Position numbers and translations under genes: made by a program
DNA from: Aequorivita vladivostokensis
Lineage (GTDB): Bacteria > Bacteroidota > Bacteroidia > Flavobacteriales > Flavobacteriaceae
Length of the DNA: 64,000 nucleotides
Assembly: GCF_000952855.1 (NCBI RefSeq)
Contig: NZ_JSVU01000001.1
Coordinates: forward strand, 62,001-126,000
Reading direction: 5' to 3'
The notes under the pieces: generated by a model
Told to the model about the DNA's origin: nothing
The model's input: only the letters and a program-made list of their open reading frames with translations
The model's database searches: none
In this document: positions 15,290-23,799 of the stretch, piece by piece
Layout: every line of letters starts with the position of its first letter
Position numbering within the stretch: position 1 is the first letter of the stretch

Positions 15290-18121
15290 TTAAAATTTGA
15301 GTGAGTAGCCCAAACTAATTTCTTGTCCCGGACTCCATTTGGAAAATAGTTGATCCTCTGCTCCAAACGATTGATAAACGCTTTCAATATCGTCATTTAA
15401 TAAGTTGTCAAACTTTAAGGATATTGTTGAATTTTTGTTTGACCCAAAGCTTTTTGAAATGTTCAGTTTCACATTGTGAAAGGGCATTGTATAAACATCT
15501 GCCACATCTCCTGCGCCTACAATTTGAAGGGTTTTTCCCTGAGTATTGTAGAAAAGGCCTCCTTGGAGTCCAGTTTCCACATCTTTATAATTGAAGCCAA
15601 GATTTATTAAATAAGGGCTTTGGCCTTGCAATTGTCTATTGTCATCAAGTGTTTCACCGGTACGTAAATTATCTAGCCTTCCTGTCCTTTCGTCTTCACT
15701 GTACTGCTGTTGCGATTCTATAAGTGAGAAATTTAAATTGAAATCTATATTCTGTAAACCGCTTATAAACCCGAGATTTTTTCTTATTTCTAGCTCACCC
15801 CCAAAAACTTTCGCGTCTCCTAAGTTTAGTGGTGTGTATTGTCCATACGCCCTTCTGATAAATGAAAGTTCAATAGGATCAGTAAAAGATTTATAGAATC
15901 CGCTTATTGCGAAGAAATCTCCTGCTTCTCCATATTGTTCGTATCTAATGTCAAAATTATTTACATAAGTAGGCTGAAGGTTTATATTGCCAATAAATGT
16001 GGTACTGCTTATTGGGTCAAAAATTTCGGCGAGTGAGGCTTCTTTAAATGAAGGTCTTGCCGTAGTTCTTGAATAGGAAGTACGTATTTTTTTGTTTTCA
16101 TCTTCATTCAAATCAAAAATTAGATTTGCCGATGGGAAAAAGTCTGATTTTTCTAAAATTTTGGCATCTTCCAGTCTGGTTCCGTCCTGTCTTTCACCTG
16201 TGTAAATCAAGTCGAATTTTTCAAACCGCACCCCTAAAGCTGCATTCATCCAATTTGTTACCTTAAATTCTTCAGCTATATACCCTGCTGCGATTTGTAT
16301 TTTTGAATTGTAAGAATCTGAATCGTTGGAGTCTTGGCGCACATAGGTTCCGCTATTTGTATTTGGGTCATAAATATTTTCTGGGATCAATAGTTGGTTT
16401 GGATCACCTCCAAATGTTGCCGTCGAAAAATTAAGCAACGGCAAAGAGTATTTTATTACTTCAAAGTCTCTTTCTTTTTGGGTAAAGGCACCGCCGATTT
16501 TAGCTTTTGCTTCAAAGCCAAAAAGATTGTGCTCCTTTTCAAGACCAATTTTTCCGGCAAGATTTAACTCTTCAAGTGATCTAAAAAACCTTGACGCATC
16601 GCCAGATTCACTTGGCTCAATTGTAAATACTTCCTCACCCGTATTGGGATTTATTGATACTCTAAATGGAGTTGTGCGAAAATCTTTATCGTCCACCTTG
16701 GCAAGGGAGGGCGATAGGTTCCATTCCAAATTCCAGTCATTATTACTGCCAAGGGTATGTGTGCCTTTTAATAGTCCATTTGTAATGGATCTCTGAACGT
16801 AGGTAAGGTTGTCTTTTTTAATCGTATTGCTGCTAACTATAAAATTATCCAGCCTAAAAATGCCAGCTTCAGATTCTCCATTTTGGATGTGAAGTACATT
16901 AAATTGATATTTTGATTTTTCGGTTTTAAATGTCAACCCACCAAGGGCGCTAATTAAAACGGTGTTGTTTCCTAACTCACCAGTTTGTGTGCGGTCTGCT
17001 AAAAGTTCAAAATTAGATCTGTCTGATTCGTCTTTTCTGTATAGCTGGCCATTGATGTATTCATCGTAATACTTTGTTTCATTTCGGTATGACACTGATG
17101 CCAAATACCCTAATTTATTTTCGCCTACATCAAATTGATCTCCCGCTGTTATAGCAAAGTTATAGTTCATAAAACTTTGTTCCCGCTCTGCTGCCATTTG
17201 TGGGTTAAACCGTTGGGTTAAATCTCGAACAAGCTCTCCGTCCTGTTGCGGTAAAGGCACTTGTTGCGATTGGGGAATAGGATTGTCCCTTAGCCCGTCA
17301 TCAAAACCTAAAAAGTCTGTACCACTTTTATCTCCTGTTAAGTAGTTGTTTTTGAAATGAAAATCAGCGTTGTAGCCCACTCCAAGCGAAATACTATATT
17401 CAGCCCTGCTAGGAATGTCCTTAGTTACGATGTTTATTACACCACCGGTAAAGTCGGCTGGCTGGTCTGCAGTTGCAGATTTGGTAATCAATACATTCTC
17501 TAGAATTTGTGAAGGAAAAATATCCAGTTGCAGTGTATTTCTATCAGGATCCAAACCTGGCACTTCCATGCCATTTAGTATGGATTTTGTGTATCGGTCT
17601 CCTAAGCCCCTAACATACACGTATTTTCCTCCTTGTACCGAAACGCCCGGAACGTTTTGAACTGCTGAAGCCACATCGCTTGCACCAGTTTTTTTAATGG
17701 ATTCCAAAGACAAGCCATCCATTAGGGTAACTGAGTTTTTCTGAATGCTTAAAACAGAAGCTTCTGTGTTTTTACGGGCAGTTGTGGTAACAACCACTTC
17801 ATCCAGTTGTCCAGCAGAAGCATTAAGCGTAACATCAACAGTTGTGGTTTGGCCTGGATTTATTTTTACTTCTGTAATTTCCTTAGTTTGATATCCAACG
17901 AACGAGAAAACAAGTGTGTAAGTTCCAGCATCTAACTTTAGGTTGTACTTGCCATCAAAATCAGAGGTTGTTCCCGTTTGTGAACCTTTCACAATAACGT
18001 TTGCAAAAGAAAGCACGTCATTATATTCACCATCATTTATAACCCCCGTAACAACACCTGTTTGTGAAAAGGAAATTTGAAATAAAAACATTGCAATAAG
18101 CAATGGGAAAATATTTTTCAT
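15290..18121 (-). CDS. TonB-dependent outer-membrane receptor with carboxypeptidase-like N-terminal domain
   Basis: 943 residues: signal peptide (to about SFSQ, residue 20), a carboxypeptidase D regulatory-like/CarbopepD_reg_2 domain (about 22-115: GKYNLKLDAGTYTLVFSFVG), a plug domain (about 130-235: DVASAVQNVPGVSVQGGKY, VRGLGDRYTKSILNGMEVPG, GGVINIVTKDIP) and a beta-barrel ending SLGYSLKF. It imports a ligand with energy from TonB-ExbB-ExbD. The ligand is unknown, and there is no SusD partner. Instead the gene follows a beta-helix lipoprotein gene on the same strand by 92 bp. The Pho-box-like promoter upstream of that gene suggests phosphorus acquisition. Confidence 0.93.
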   Translation of the reverse strand: MKNIFPLLIAMFLFQISFSQTGVVTGVINDGEYNDVLSFANVIVKGSQTGTTSDFDGKYNLKLDAGTYTLVFSFVGYQTKEITEVKINPGQTTTVDVTLNASAGQLDEVVVTTTARKNTEASVLSIQKNSVTLMDGLSLESIKKTGASDVASAVQNVPGVSVQGGKYVYVRGLGDRYTKSILNGMEVPGLDPDRNTLQLDIFPSQILENVLITKSATADQPADFTGGVINIVTKDIPSRAEYSISLGVGYNADFHFKNNYLTGDKSGTDFLGFDDGLRDNPIPQSQQVPLPQQDGELVRDLTQRFNPQMAAEREQSFMNYNFAITAGDQFDVGENKLGYLASVSYRNETKYYDEYINGQLYRKDESDRSNFELLADRTQTGELGNNTVLISALGGLTFKTEKSKYQFNVLHIQNGESEAGIFRLDNFIVSSNTIKKDNLTYVQRSITNGLLKGTHTLGSNNDWNLEWNLSPSLAKVDDKDFRTTPFRVSINPNTGEEVFTIEPSESGDASRFFRSLEELNLAGKIGLEKEHNLFGFEAKAKIGGAFTQKERDFEVIKYSLPLLNFSTATFGGDPNQLLIPENIYDPNTNSGTYVRQDSNDSDSYNSKIQIAAGYIAEEFKVTNWMNAALGVRFEKFDLIYTGERQDGTRLEDAKILEKSDFFPSANLIFDLNEDENKKIRTSYSRTTARPSFKEASLAEIFDPISSTTFIGNINLQPTYVNNFDIRYEQYGEAGDFFAISGFYKSFTDPIELSFIRRAYGQYTPLNLGDAKVFGGELEIRKNLGFISGLQNIDFNLNFSLIESQQQYSEDERTGRLDNLRTGETLDDNRQLQGQSPYLINLGFNYKDVETGLQGGLFYNTQGKTLQIVGAGDVADVYTMPFHNVKLNISKSFGSNKNSTISLKFDNLLNDDIESVYQSFGAEDQLFSKWSPGQEISLGYSLKF

Positions 18122-18140
18122 AAAAATATATTTATAAAAT

Positions 18141-18170
18141 TTGCCCGTCTTCTTTTAGAAAGACGAGCAA
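18141..18170 (-). promoter_or_regulatory. Intercistronic hairpin between the lipoprotein and receptor genes
   Basis: TTGCCCGTCTT (18141-18151) pairs with AAGACGAGCAA (18160-18170) over 11 bp with one mismatch, a G-U wobble in the minus-strand RNA. It ends 20 bp before the receptor start codon and is followed on the minus strand by a T-rich stretch. It may cause partial termination or RNA processing. Confidence 0.45.
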
Positions 18171-18213
18171 ATTGCTAATTGATTTAAAACAAGTTAAATG
18201 AGAATACAAATTT

Positions 18214-19470
18214 TTAGAAAGCTCCTTTAGATTGTGTGTAAGTCCAAGTAAAGTTTGAAAGATTGGCTCCTCCTGAATTTCCAGAGTTTGCCCAAGAAGC
18301 AGCTCTTTCAGTAAATGATGGATTAAGGATTATCGGTGTTTCGCCTTCGCCAGTTTTTTCAACAAAAATGTCATTTGCGTTAGCAACACCACTAGGTAAG
18401 CTTACAGTCCAATTTGAAAACGATAGCTTTCCATTGAGGAAGTTTTGTGCCACTGCATTGTTGTCTAACTCTACATCAGAATCTGCTTTAAAACCTACTG
18501 CATAAATGTTTTTTAGGGTGCCCATTGCTCTATCGCGCAAATCTGCATATTCGCCATTTTCTGTAGTAGTATTTCCGATTAACGTGATACCGTCCAGTGT
18601 GAATCTTCCTTCCAACGATCCTGCTGGGCCGTCAATTTCTAAAGCGTGGTCTGAAACATTTCCTAAGATTGCTACAGAATTTGAAATTGTACCGGAATAA
18701 GCCTCGTCTATATCAAGTGCATCATCACCGCAGGCCCAAACTATTGCGTTTGAAACATTTACAGATCCTCCGAACCACTCGATGCCATCATCTACATTTG
18801 CTACAACTTCAATGTTTGAAATAGAAGTTCCTGTTCCCACGGCTCCAAGTGTAAGACCGTTAATTTCATTACCATCCCCAATAGAAGTACCTCCGTGGCG
18901 AATGGAAACATAATTTAAAGTACCTGAATCATCTGCATTATCAGATCCTCCATAAAGACCATTCGTGTCACTGGCTGGAATACCTTCAATTTGGTTTTCA
19001 AGGGCATCACCAGACAAAGAGGCTTTTGCCTTACCTAATATTATAACACCGCCCCAAAGGCCTCTGTCATTTTCAGTAAGATTAGTGCCAAATTTTTGTC
19101 CCAATGCTATATTATCTGCAATTGAAGTAAATATAATTGGCTTATCTGCCGTTCCATTAGCTTCAATTTTTGCACCTCTAGCAATAATAAGCACAGCAGC
19201 ACTAGCTTCTTGACCCGCATAGGCTTTTATTATTGTTCCTTCATTAATGGTTAAGGTAGCGCCGGAGGTAACTGTTACACGGCCATCAAGTTCCCAAATA
19301 ACATCATTGGTTAATGTCATGTCTGATGTAATTTGACCAGATAGTTTATTGTTTACGGGATCTGGGTCTGGATCAATAATTGGTCCGTCATCATTACTGC
19401 TGCAGCTAACGCTAAGCAGAAGAGCAAAAATCGCTATTAGAGGTAAAAAGAATTTTTTCATTAGTTTCAT
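18214..19470 (-). CDS. Surface-type lipoprotein with right-handed beta-helix repeats, partner of the TonB receptor
   Basis: 418 residues. The lipoprotein signal peptide ends LLLSVSC, and the Cys is followed by SSNDDG, an acidic stretch resembling the flavobacterial surface-export signal. The body is rich in G, N, D, S and I/V with short periodic strands (GATLTINEGTIIKAYAG, GLWGGVIILGKAKASLSGD, SISNIEVVANVDDGIEWFGG, ALDIDEAYSGTISNSVAILG), a parallel beta-helix pattern. Homologues are sometimes mislabelled 'multidrug transporter' (family knowledge). No enzyme motif is recognised. It is the first gene of the operon with the TonB receptor and probably a surface binding partner. Confidence 0.8.
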   Translation of the reverse strand: MKLMKKFFLPLIAIFALLLSVSCSSNDDGPIIDPDPDPVNNKLSGQITSDMTLTNDVIWELDGRVTVTSGATLTINEGTIIKAYAGQEASAAVLIIARGAKIEANGTADKPIIFTSIADNIALGQKFGTNLTENDRGLWGGVIILGKAKASLSGDALENQIEGIPASDTNGLYGGSDNADDSGTLNYVSIRHGGTSIGDGNEINGLTLGAVGTGTSISNIEVVANVDDGIEWFGGSVNVSNAIVWACGDDALDIDEAYSGTISNSVAILGNVSDHALEIDGPAGSLEGRFTLDGITLIGNTTTENGEYADLRDRAMGTLKNIYAVGFKADSDVELDNNAVAQNFLNGKLSFSNWTVSLPSGVANANDIFVEKTGEGETPIILNPSFTERAASWANSGNSGGANLSNFTWTYTQSKGAF

Positions 19471-19498
19471 CTTAATTTTATAGATTAATTTCTTGGGG

Positions 19499-19575
19499 CA
19501 AAGATGGTTCTCTTATGTAAGGTTTGTGTTAAACTGAAGTTACCAGTTCGTCATTTTAGGGTTAGCTAAACGTTA
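19499..19575 (-). promoter_or_regulatory. Pho-box-like promoter with five 11-bp phased repeats, lipoprotein-receptor operon
   Basis: On the plus strand GTTA 19528, GTTA 19539, GTCA 19550, GTTA 19561 and GTTA 19572 recur at exactly 11 bp. The minus-strand -7 element CATCTTTG is at 19506-19499, so the nearest repeat lies where a -33 box would be. The -7 element ends 29 bp upstream of the lipoprotein start codon. This is the architecture expected for an OmpR-family activator such as PhoB. Confidence 0.6.
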
Positions 19576-19646
19576 AGCCGAAACCAAAAAAAATTGATTG
19601 GTTTGCCTTTTGAAAATAGTATCTTGCCTACAAAATTTTTAAAATT

Positions 19647-20978
19647 ATGATGCAATGGGAACAGTTGCTTTCACTACGGAAGCACGGAGATAAAAACAAA
19701 AGACTGAGAATTGAGGAGAACGAGACCCGTTTGGGGTTTGAAGTAGATTATGACCGGGTAATTTTTTCCTCCGCTTTCCGAAGTTTGCAGGATAAAACCC
19801 AAGTTATCCCACTTTCAAAGACTTCGTTTGTTCACACCCGATTAACGCATAGTTTGGAAGTTTCCGTGGTGGGGCGCTCATTGGGAAGAATCGTGGGGAA
19901 GGAAATCCTCAAGAAACATCCACAATTGCAGGGTGTGCACGGGTATCAGTTTAACGATTTTGGGGCGATTGTTGCTGCCGCTGCCTTGGCACACGATATT
20001 GGCAATCCTCCGTTCGGTCACAGTGGCGAAAAGGCCATTGGCGATTACTTTCTGAACGGAAATGGCAAACGTTTTAAAAATCAACTTTCCGAAAAGGAAT
20101 ATCAGGATTTGGTTGCTTTTGAAGGAAATGCCAATGGGTTCAAAATCTTGACGGAATCCAAAAACGGGGTTGAAGGCGGCCTGCGGCTGACCTTTGCAAC
20201 CTTGGGAGCCTTTATGAAATACCCCAAGCAATCGCTTCCGAAAAAACCCACGTCACACGTGGCCGATAAAAAATTCGGCGTTTTTCAAAGTGATACAGAT
20301 TTTTTTAATGAAGTTGTTTCCGAACTCGGTCTTTTGAACAGAAACGATAATGGATTTGCCCGGCACCCACTTGCTTATCTCGTGGAAGCCGCCGATGATA
20401 TTTGCTATACCATTATCGATTTTGAGGATGGCATAAACCTGGGACTGATTGAAGAGGAAATAGCATTGGAATATTTGATAAACCTGGTGAGGGACAGTTT
20501 GAAAAAAGATATTTATTCGCGCTTAAGGACCGTGCAGGATCGGTTGGCATATTTGCGCTCACTCGCCATTAATACCTTGATTTCTGAGGCGGCAACAATT
20601 TTTATAGAAAATGAGGAAGAAATTTTAAATGGCACTTTTTCCGAAGCCTTGCTGGACAGGAGCCAATACAGAGCCCAAATTGCCGACATTATAAAAATAA
20701 GCGTTGAAAAAGTGTATCAAAGCACGGAAGTAACGGAAAAGGAAATAGCAGGGTACACCATTTTAACAACCTTGCTTGAGGCCTTAACTACCGCCTTTGA
20801 AAACTATCACAACGAGCGGCTTCGTCATTACGATAAGATTTTGTTGCAGCTTATTGGTTTCAACAGCATGGGGAGCTATTCGGTCTATGACTATTTAATG
20901 GAAAGTTGTAGCTATATTTCTCGACTAACGGATGGTAATGCGCTTCAGATTTTTCAAAAAATAAGAGGTAACCTTTAA
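19647..20978 (+). CDS. dgt: Deoxyguanosinetriphosphate triphosphohydrolase (HD superfamily)
   Basis: Hydrolyses dGTP (or dNTPs) to the nucleoside and triphosphate. 443 residues. The HD-domain ligands are visible: VHTRLTHSLEVSVVGRSLG near residue 60, AALAHDIGNPPFGHSGEKA near 115 and a later Asp in VEAADDICYTIIDFEDG. The N-terminus, QDKTQVIPL after FSSAFRSL, is typical of Dgt. ATG 19647 and 19650 are adjacent (MMQWE). The start region is divergent from the lipoprotein gene. I see no operon partner. Confidence 0.92.
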   Translation: MMQWEQLLSLRKHGDKNKRLRIEENETRLGFEVDYDRVIFSSAFRSLQDKTQVIPLSKTSFVHTRLTHSLEVSVVGRSLGRIVGKEILKKHPQLQGVHGYQFNDFGAIVAAAALAHDIGNPPFGHSGEKAIGDYFLNGNGKRFKNQLSEKEYQDLVAFEGNANGFKILTESKNGVEGGLRLTFATLGAFMKYPKQSLPKKPTSHVADKKFGVFQSDTDFFNEVVSELGLLNRNDNGFARHPLAYLVEAADDICYTIIDFEDGINLGLIEEEIALEYLINLVRDSLKKDIYSRLRTVQDRLAYLRSLAINTLISEAATIFIENEEEILNGTFSEALLDRSQYRAQIADIIKISVEKVYQSTEVTEKEIAGYTILTTLLEALTTAFENYHNERLRHYDKILLQLIGFNSMGSYSVYDYLMESCSYISRLTDGNALQIFQKIRGNL

Positions 20979-21145
20979 ATTTTAAATATTTTAATGGCTG
21001 AAAACTGTTAAAAATTGATATTTGAAGGGTGATATTGTCAATTTTATGATATTTTTAGCAATCCTTTTTTAAGGATGCAATAATCAACATTTTTTAGATA
21101 GTCCATATCTATTCTTATTCACCTAAAAACTTAATTTTTAAGCTT

Positions 21146-23746
21146 ATGAAAAAAGTTCTTTACTTAATTATCATTTTTGCTGTAAACGTATCCTTTGCAC
21201 AGGATTACAGCAATGTGGTAAAAGCGTACCTTCAACAAAATCGATCGCAGCATTCGTTCCAACCGCAGGATATAAATGATATTTCGATAGCCTCGCAGAG
21301 TTTTTCAAAGAGCATGCAGGCCCACAATGTTTATGTGGAACAGCATTATCAAGGCATTGAGATTTTCAATTCAACCTCTCCATTCGTGATTAAAGATGGA
21401 GCTGTGTACAGTGCTAAAATTTCTTTTACGGATAATATTTCTGCAAAGGTAAACGGTACTACTCCTTCAATATCTGCTGTGGGCGCCATAGGAAAAGCAG
21501 CAAATGCCCTTGGCTTGCAGAGTCCTTCAAATCTGAATCTTATTGAAACACTTTCAGATCATAGTTACATTTTCTCAGATGGAAATATTTCCTTGGAAAA
21601 CATTCCCGTGGAACTGGTTTACCAAAAAATGGAACAAACGGGCAACTTGAAGTTAGCTTGGAATCTGAGCATCTATCTATTGGATGCGTCACATTATTAT
21701 AGTGTTCGTGTGGACGCAATGACAGGTGAATTATTGGATACTATGGATTGGGTAGTTAGCTGTAATTTTGGCTCAGAATCACATTCGCACGCCAATACGG
21801 CGAGCATTCTTTTCGCAAATAAGAGTGAAGCTAGCGCGCCTATTACCAATGCCGCAGCAGCCTATCGAGTTTTTCCATTGCCTTTGATTGGGCCTAATAA
21901 TGGTTCTGATCAATTAGTTAGCGATCCGGCCGATCCGGTGGCGTCTCCTTTTGGATGGCATGATACCGATGGTGTGGCTGGACCTGAATTTACTTATACA
22001 AGAGGTAACAATGTTCTTGCCCAGGAAGATAAAAATGGCAATAACGGGTCTGGAGCAACTGCAGAAGGAGGTCCAACCCTTACATTTGATTTTCCTTTTA
22101 ATTTACCACAGGATCCAAATTTATTTACCGATGGTGCAATCACCAATCTGTTTTATATGAATAATATGATGCACGACATCTCTTTTCATTATGGATTTGA
22201 CGAGGAAAGTGGAAACTTCCAAATAAGAAATTATACAGGAGCTCCTGGCGCTGGTGATTTTGTTTTTGCAGATGCTCAAGATGGAAGCGGGCTTAACAAC
22301 GCCAACTTTGGTACTCCTCCAGATGGAAGTGCTCCTAGAATGCAGATGTTTCTATGGTCTGCACCAGGAAGTGTGCTCGGAACTTTGCTAACCGTAAATA
22401 ACGGACCTTTAGCTGGATCTTATTACGCCTTTGATTCAAGCTTTGCACCGCCATTAACTACTACTCCTATAACGGCAGATCTTGTTGTGGTGGAGGATGA
22501 TAACTCTGGTGCTTCTACCGATCCTTATGATGGTTGTGATAATATTACAAATGGTTCGAGTATTGCTGGGAAAATCGCAGTAATACGAAGAGGCGAGTGC
22601 AATTTTGCCGTGAAAGTGCAAAGCGCACAGGATCAAGGTGCACTGGCCGTTATAATGGTAAATAACACCCCCTTGGATCCTATCCCAATGGGGGGAACGG
22701 GAACCGGTATTACCATTCCGGCTATCATGATCTATCAGGCCGATGGGGAAGCATTAATTGCATCTCTTTTAAATGGTGATACAATTAACGCAACTTTAGT
22801 GGACGATGGTTCGGGAGATGATCCGTTCCAGCGCGATGGTGATCTGGACAATGTAATAGTTGCTCATGAATACGGGCACGGAATTTCCAACCGTTTAACA
22901 GGTGGAAGACTCCAAGCAGGATGTTTACAGAATCAAGAGCAAATGGGCGAGGGTTGGAGTGATTTCTTCGGATTTATATTAACAATAAAACCTGGAGATA
23001 CCAGATTTGATGCTCGAGGTACAGGGACATATGCGGTAGGTCAGGGAATTGCAGGCCTTGGATTAAGAACCAAGCCTTATAGTTCAGATTTTGCTGTTAA
23101 CAATTTCACTTATAATAACATTCGATCACAAGCAGTTCCACACGGAGTAGGATCAGTATGGGCTACCATGTTGTGGGATTTAACGTGGGATTTGATAGAT
23201 GAATACGGCTTTGATCCAGATATTTACAACGGGACAGGAGGAAATAATATAGCCTTGCAACTAGTTATGGATGGAATGAAGTTACAACCATGTAGTCCAG
23301 GCTTTGTAGATGGTCGTGATGCAATTTTAGAGGCAGACCAAATTGCCAATGGAGGTGCTAATAGATGTCTAATTTGGCAAGCCTTTGCAAAACGTGGTTT
23401 AGGCTTAAGTGCTGATCAGGGAAGTTCTGGCAGCAGATCTGATGGAACAGAGGCTTTTGACGTTCCTGGGGATTGCCCACTGGGTGTGTCAGATAACGGT
23501 GGACTTGAGAAAAATTTCATAGTATATCCCAATCCATCTAACGGTGAGATTACAATTAAATCTCGTGTGGATGTGGGAGAAGCCACCATATCTATTTTTG
23601 ATATGAATGGAAGAAAAGTTTTCACCCAACAACTGGAGCTACATACATCTGCTAACGTAAATGCTAGTGGACTTAAAGCCGGAATTTACTTAATACAAAT
23701 AGATGGAGATAACCGCTCTCAAACTTCTAAACTTATAATTAATTAA
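21146..23746 (+). CDS. Secreted M36 (fungalysin) metalloprotease with PA domain and T9SS sorting domain
   Basis: 866 residues: signal peptide (MKKVLYLIIIFAVNVSFAQ), an FTP-type propeptide (about 25-200), the M36 catalytic domain, a protease-associated (PA) insert (about 445-550, IAGKIAVIRRGECNFAVKV) and a T9SS type A sorting domain (last ~75 residues, NFIVYPNPSNGEITIK to the end). The zinc site is complete: H574-E-Y-G-H578 and the third ligand E602 in GEGWSDFFG. The protein is exported, processed and released or attached at the surface by type IX secretion. It likely degrades extracellular protein. Confidence 0.94.
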   Translation: MKKVLYLIIIFAVNVSFAQDYSNVVKAYLQQNRSQHSFQPQDINDISIASQSFSKSMQAHNVYVEQHYQGIEIFNSTSPFVIKDGAVYSAKISFTDNISAKVNGTTPSISAVGAIGKAANALGLQSPSNLNLIETLSDHSYIFSDGNISLENIPVELVYQKMEQTGNLKLAWNLSIYLLDASHYYSVRVDAMTGELLDTMDWVVSCNFGSESHSHANTASILFANKSEASAPITNAAAAYRVFPLPLIGPNNGSDQLVSDPADPVASPFGWHDTDGVAGPEFTYTRGNNVLAQEDKNGNNGSGATAEGGPTLTFDFPFNLPQDPNLFTDGAITNLFYMNNMMHDISFHYGFDEESGNFQIRNYTGAPGAGDFVFADAQDGSGLNNANFGTPPDGSAPRMQMFLWSAPGSVLGTLLTVNNGPLAGSYYAFDSSFAPPLTTTPITADLVVVEDDNSGASTDPYDGCDNITNGSSIAGKIAVIRRGECNFAVKVQSAQDQGALAVIMVNNTPLDPIPMGGTGTGITIPAIMIYQADGEALIASLLNGDTINATLVDDGSGDDPFQRDGDLDNVIVAHEYGHGISNRLTGGRLQAGCLQNQEQMGEGWSDFFGFILTIKPGDTRFDARGTGTYAVGQGIAGLGLRTKPYSSDFAVNNFTYNNIRSQAVPHGVGSVWATMLWDLTWDLIDEYGFDPDIYNGTGGNNIALQLVMDGMKLQPCSPGFVDGRDAILEADQIANGGANRCLIWQAFAKRGLGLSADQGSSGSRSDGTEAFDVPGDCPLGVSDNGGLEKNFIVYPNPSNGEITIKSRVDVGEATISIFDMNGRKVFTQQLELHTSANVNASGLKAGIYLIQIDGDNRSQTSKLIIN

Positions 23747-23768
23747 GTTTGAAAATGATTTTTAAATT

Positions 23769-23799
23769 AAAAGAGGCTCAAAGGAGCCTCTTTTTTTTT
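23769..23799. terminator. Terminator after the M36 protease gene
   Basis: AAAAGAGGCTC (23769-23779) and GAGCCTCTTTT (23784-23794) form a perfect 11-bp stem with a 4-nt loop and a T-run to 23799. It lies directly at the end of the convergent dxs gene and probably serves both. Confidence 0.92.
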
